This document shows positions 43,687-44,688 of a DNA stretch of 44,688 nucleotides, in pieces. Below the pieces are notes generated by a model. It was not told the origin of the DNA. It searched no databases and was given only the letters and a program-made list of their open reading frames with translations. Source of the DNA: Saksenaea vasiformis B4078 (Eukaryota; Mucoromycota; Mucoromycetes; Mucorales; Saksenaeaceae); contig JNDT01002012.1 in assembly GCA_000697055.1 (NCBI GenBank), forward strand, positions 1 through 44,688. The letters run 5' to 3'. Both the position numbers and the translations under genes were made by a program. Numbering within the stretch: position 1 is the first letter of the stretch; every line of letters starts with the position of its first letter.

Positions 43687-44688
43687 CTAAATCCCTACAA
43701 GGGAAAGCGGATTCGTACCGGCGATAGTTGTTTGTGTGCGCAAGAACTCGGCAGGTCGACCATGACCCTTCCAAATGTCGTTGGCAATCCAAAACAAGTT
43801 CTTGCTAGCATTTACATCCCGTTGCCAAAGTGTTCTACAGCGTTTGCAAGCTAGTACACCATGGTGTGAGATTAAATCCTTGGTCGTGACTTTTTCGAGA
43901 CATCTGCCGTGGCAGTTGTTACAAATCTAGAGAACATTTGAATACTCAACAGTAGAATAATTGCTTAAACTTACTTGAGAGCTCAGATATTCGTCTACTG
44001 TCACCGCTAGTAGTTCTCCTCTATATTCGCGTCGCTTCAACCCTTTCCAACACTTGTCCACCACGTTCTTACGCTTTCCTTTGTATGTCATCTTATTGGC
44101 AAGCATCGCATCCCCGAAAACGATGAGAGGCATTTTTCTCGTCTCCTGGAATGGTATTTGCTTCCATTTTTTTGGGCGACCGCCTGGGCGTAGGGTAGAT
44201 CTTTTTGTTGACATGACCTGCGCTGGAACTCTTCCCCTATGAATTTCATTAGTTTTCATACATTTACAACTTCCATCATACTTTTCGACCTCCAAGACTA
44301 GCTTCCATCTTTTTCTTGCGCCTTCGCTTGCGTTCCTTACGATTCGCTTTTGTCTTCTTTCTTTTTCGCCGATTATACTTTTTCCCTCCATCGACGAGTA
44401 TGTTCACCATTTCTTCCATGGCCCTCTCTGCCCTGATAGTCTCTGAATCGGCTTTCTGCCGTCGATGGACCGTAAAAATCAAAGAGCTGCTCCAAGTGCT
44501 GGTATACATAACGGATATGGTCATTGTAGCGCTCTTCAAGCTGCGTCCTCCCTGTAGGCATCTCCGTTTCAATATCTTTGATGCGACCAGTCTTCTTTGC
44601 AGCATCCATCGCTCGTTGACGTCGAAATGCTCCAGTATAGGTATAATACTCTGCTGTCGAGCAACGGCGAATTTCATGATAGTTGGTT
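43687..44688 (-). pseudogene. Fanzor (eukaryotic TnpB-like RNA-guided nuclease) copy, frameshifted and cut by window edge
   Basis: C-terminal two thirds or so of a Fanzor-family protein, read on the minus strand from the window edge. The upstream frame gives LEQLFDFYGPSTAESRF and then YQGR; near 44430-44440 the frame shifts to continue AMEEMVNILVDGGKKYN and a long Lys/Arg run. Near 44310 it shifts again to RKRWKLVLEVEKYD, then MPLIVFGDAMLANK and AVTVDEYLSSQ. After a GT-AG intron (43974-43927) come ICNNC...CKRC and LWQRDVNASKN. VDEY holds the RuvC-II Glu, RDVNAS the RuvC-III Asp, and the two Cys pairs form the zinc ribbon between them. Fanzors are transposon-linked, RNA-guided DNA endonucleases related to TnpB. 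The RuvC-I Asp would lie beyond the window. Two frame breaks mean this copy is probably inactive, unless a sequencing error explains them. Confidence 0.8.

Noticed and set aside
1..44688. tRNA, rRNA genes and CRISPR arrays
   Set aside because: No tRNA-like A/B box pairing, rRNA stretch or regularly spaced repeat was noticed on reading; a dedicated tRNA scan would be decisive.

Overview
The window looks like nuclear DNA of an early-diverging filamentous fungus of the Mucoromycota, most likely Mucorales. The reasons are many short GT-AG introns (about 44-120 nt, often with CTAAC/CTAAT just before the 3' end), a LINE and Fanzor-type mobile remnants of the kind common there, a Zn2Cys6 regulator next to an Rrm4-like mRNA-transport protein, and above all an HMG-box gene close to a triose-phosphate transporter and a large RNA helicase. 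These are the three landmark genes of the mucoralean sex (mating-type) locus. A neighbouring alginate-lyase-like gene recalls sex-locus neighbourhoods I remember for Absidia and its relatives. That genus guess comes from memory, not from a search. Gene models were spliced by hand by matching reading phases across introns.

Layout. 0-4.6 kb: a C2H2 zinc-finger ORF (-), a decayed LINE reverse transcriptase (+), and a spliced GT71 Mnn2-like alpha-mannosyltransferase (+) that starts about 60 nt after the LINE ends. 4.6-7.2 kb: a seven-exon Rrm4-like protein (-) with three RRMs and C-terminal MLLE domains. 7.2-14.8 kb: a gene-poor stretch with short dispersed repeats. 14.8-17.7 kb: a Zn2Cys6 factor (+) converging on a 300-aa mitochondrial carrier (-). 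18.0-18.6 kb: the HMG-box gene (-), followed by about 5 kb of gene-poor DNA that holds a GC-rich hairpin island. 23.7-26.9 kb: TptA-like transporter and alginate-lyase-like gene, both (+). 28.3-30.2 kb: exosome subunit MTR3 (+) converging on a histidine phosphatase (-). 30.2-32.9 kb: gene-poor. 32.9-36.5 kb: a four-TM protein (+) and a fungal-specific transcription-factor-domain protein without a zinc cluster (-). 37.2-41.8 kb: an SF1 ZNFX1/Hrr1-like helicase with NFX1-type zinc fingers (-). 42.3-43.7 kb: gene-poor. 43.7 kb to the end: a frameshifted Fanzor (TnpB-like) copy cut by the window edge; a second, more decayed Fanzor relic lies near 27.5 kb.

The main biological reading is a candidate sex locus with an unusual order: the HMG gene lies outside the transporter-helicase interval, and that interval is expanded to about 12 kb by five other genes. 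If the HMG gene is the sex determinant, its flanking gene-poor, repeat-bearing DNA would be the natural place for a non-recombining or idiomorphic segment. The other genes (exosome subunit, carrier, mannosyltransferase, phosphatase) look like ordinary housekeeping genes, and nothing in the sequence links them to mating.
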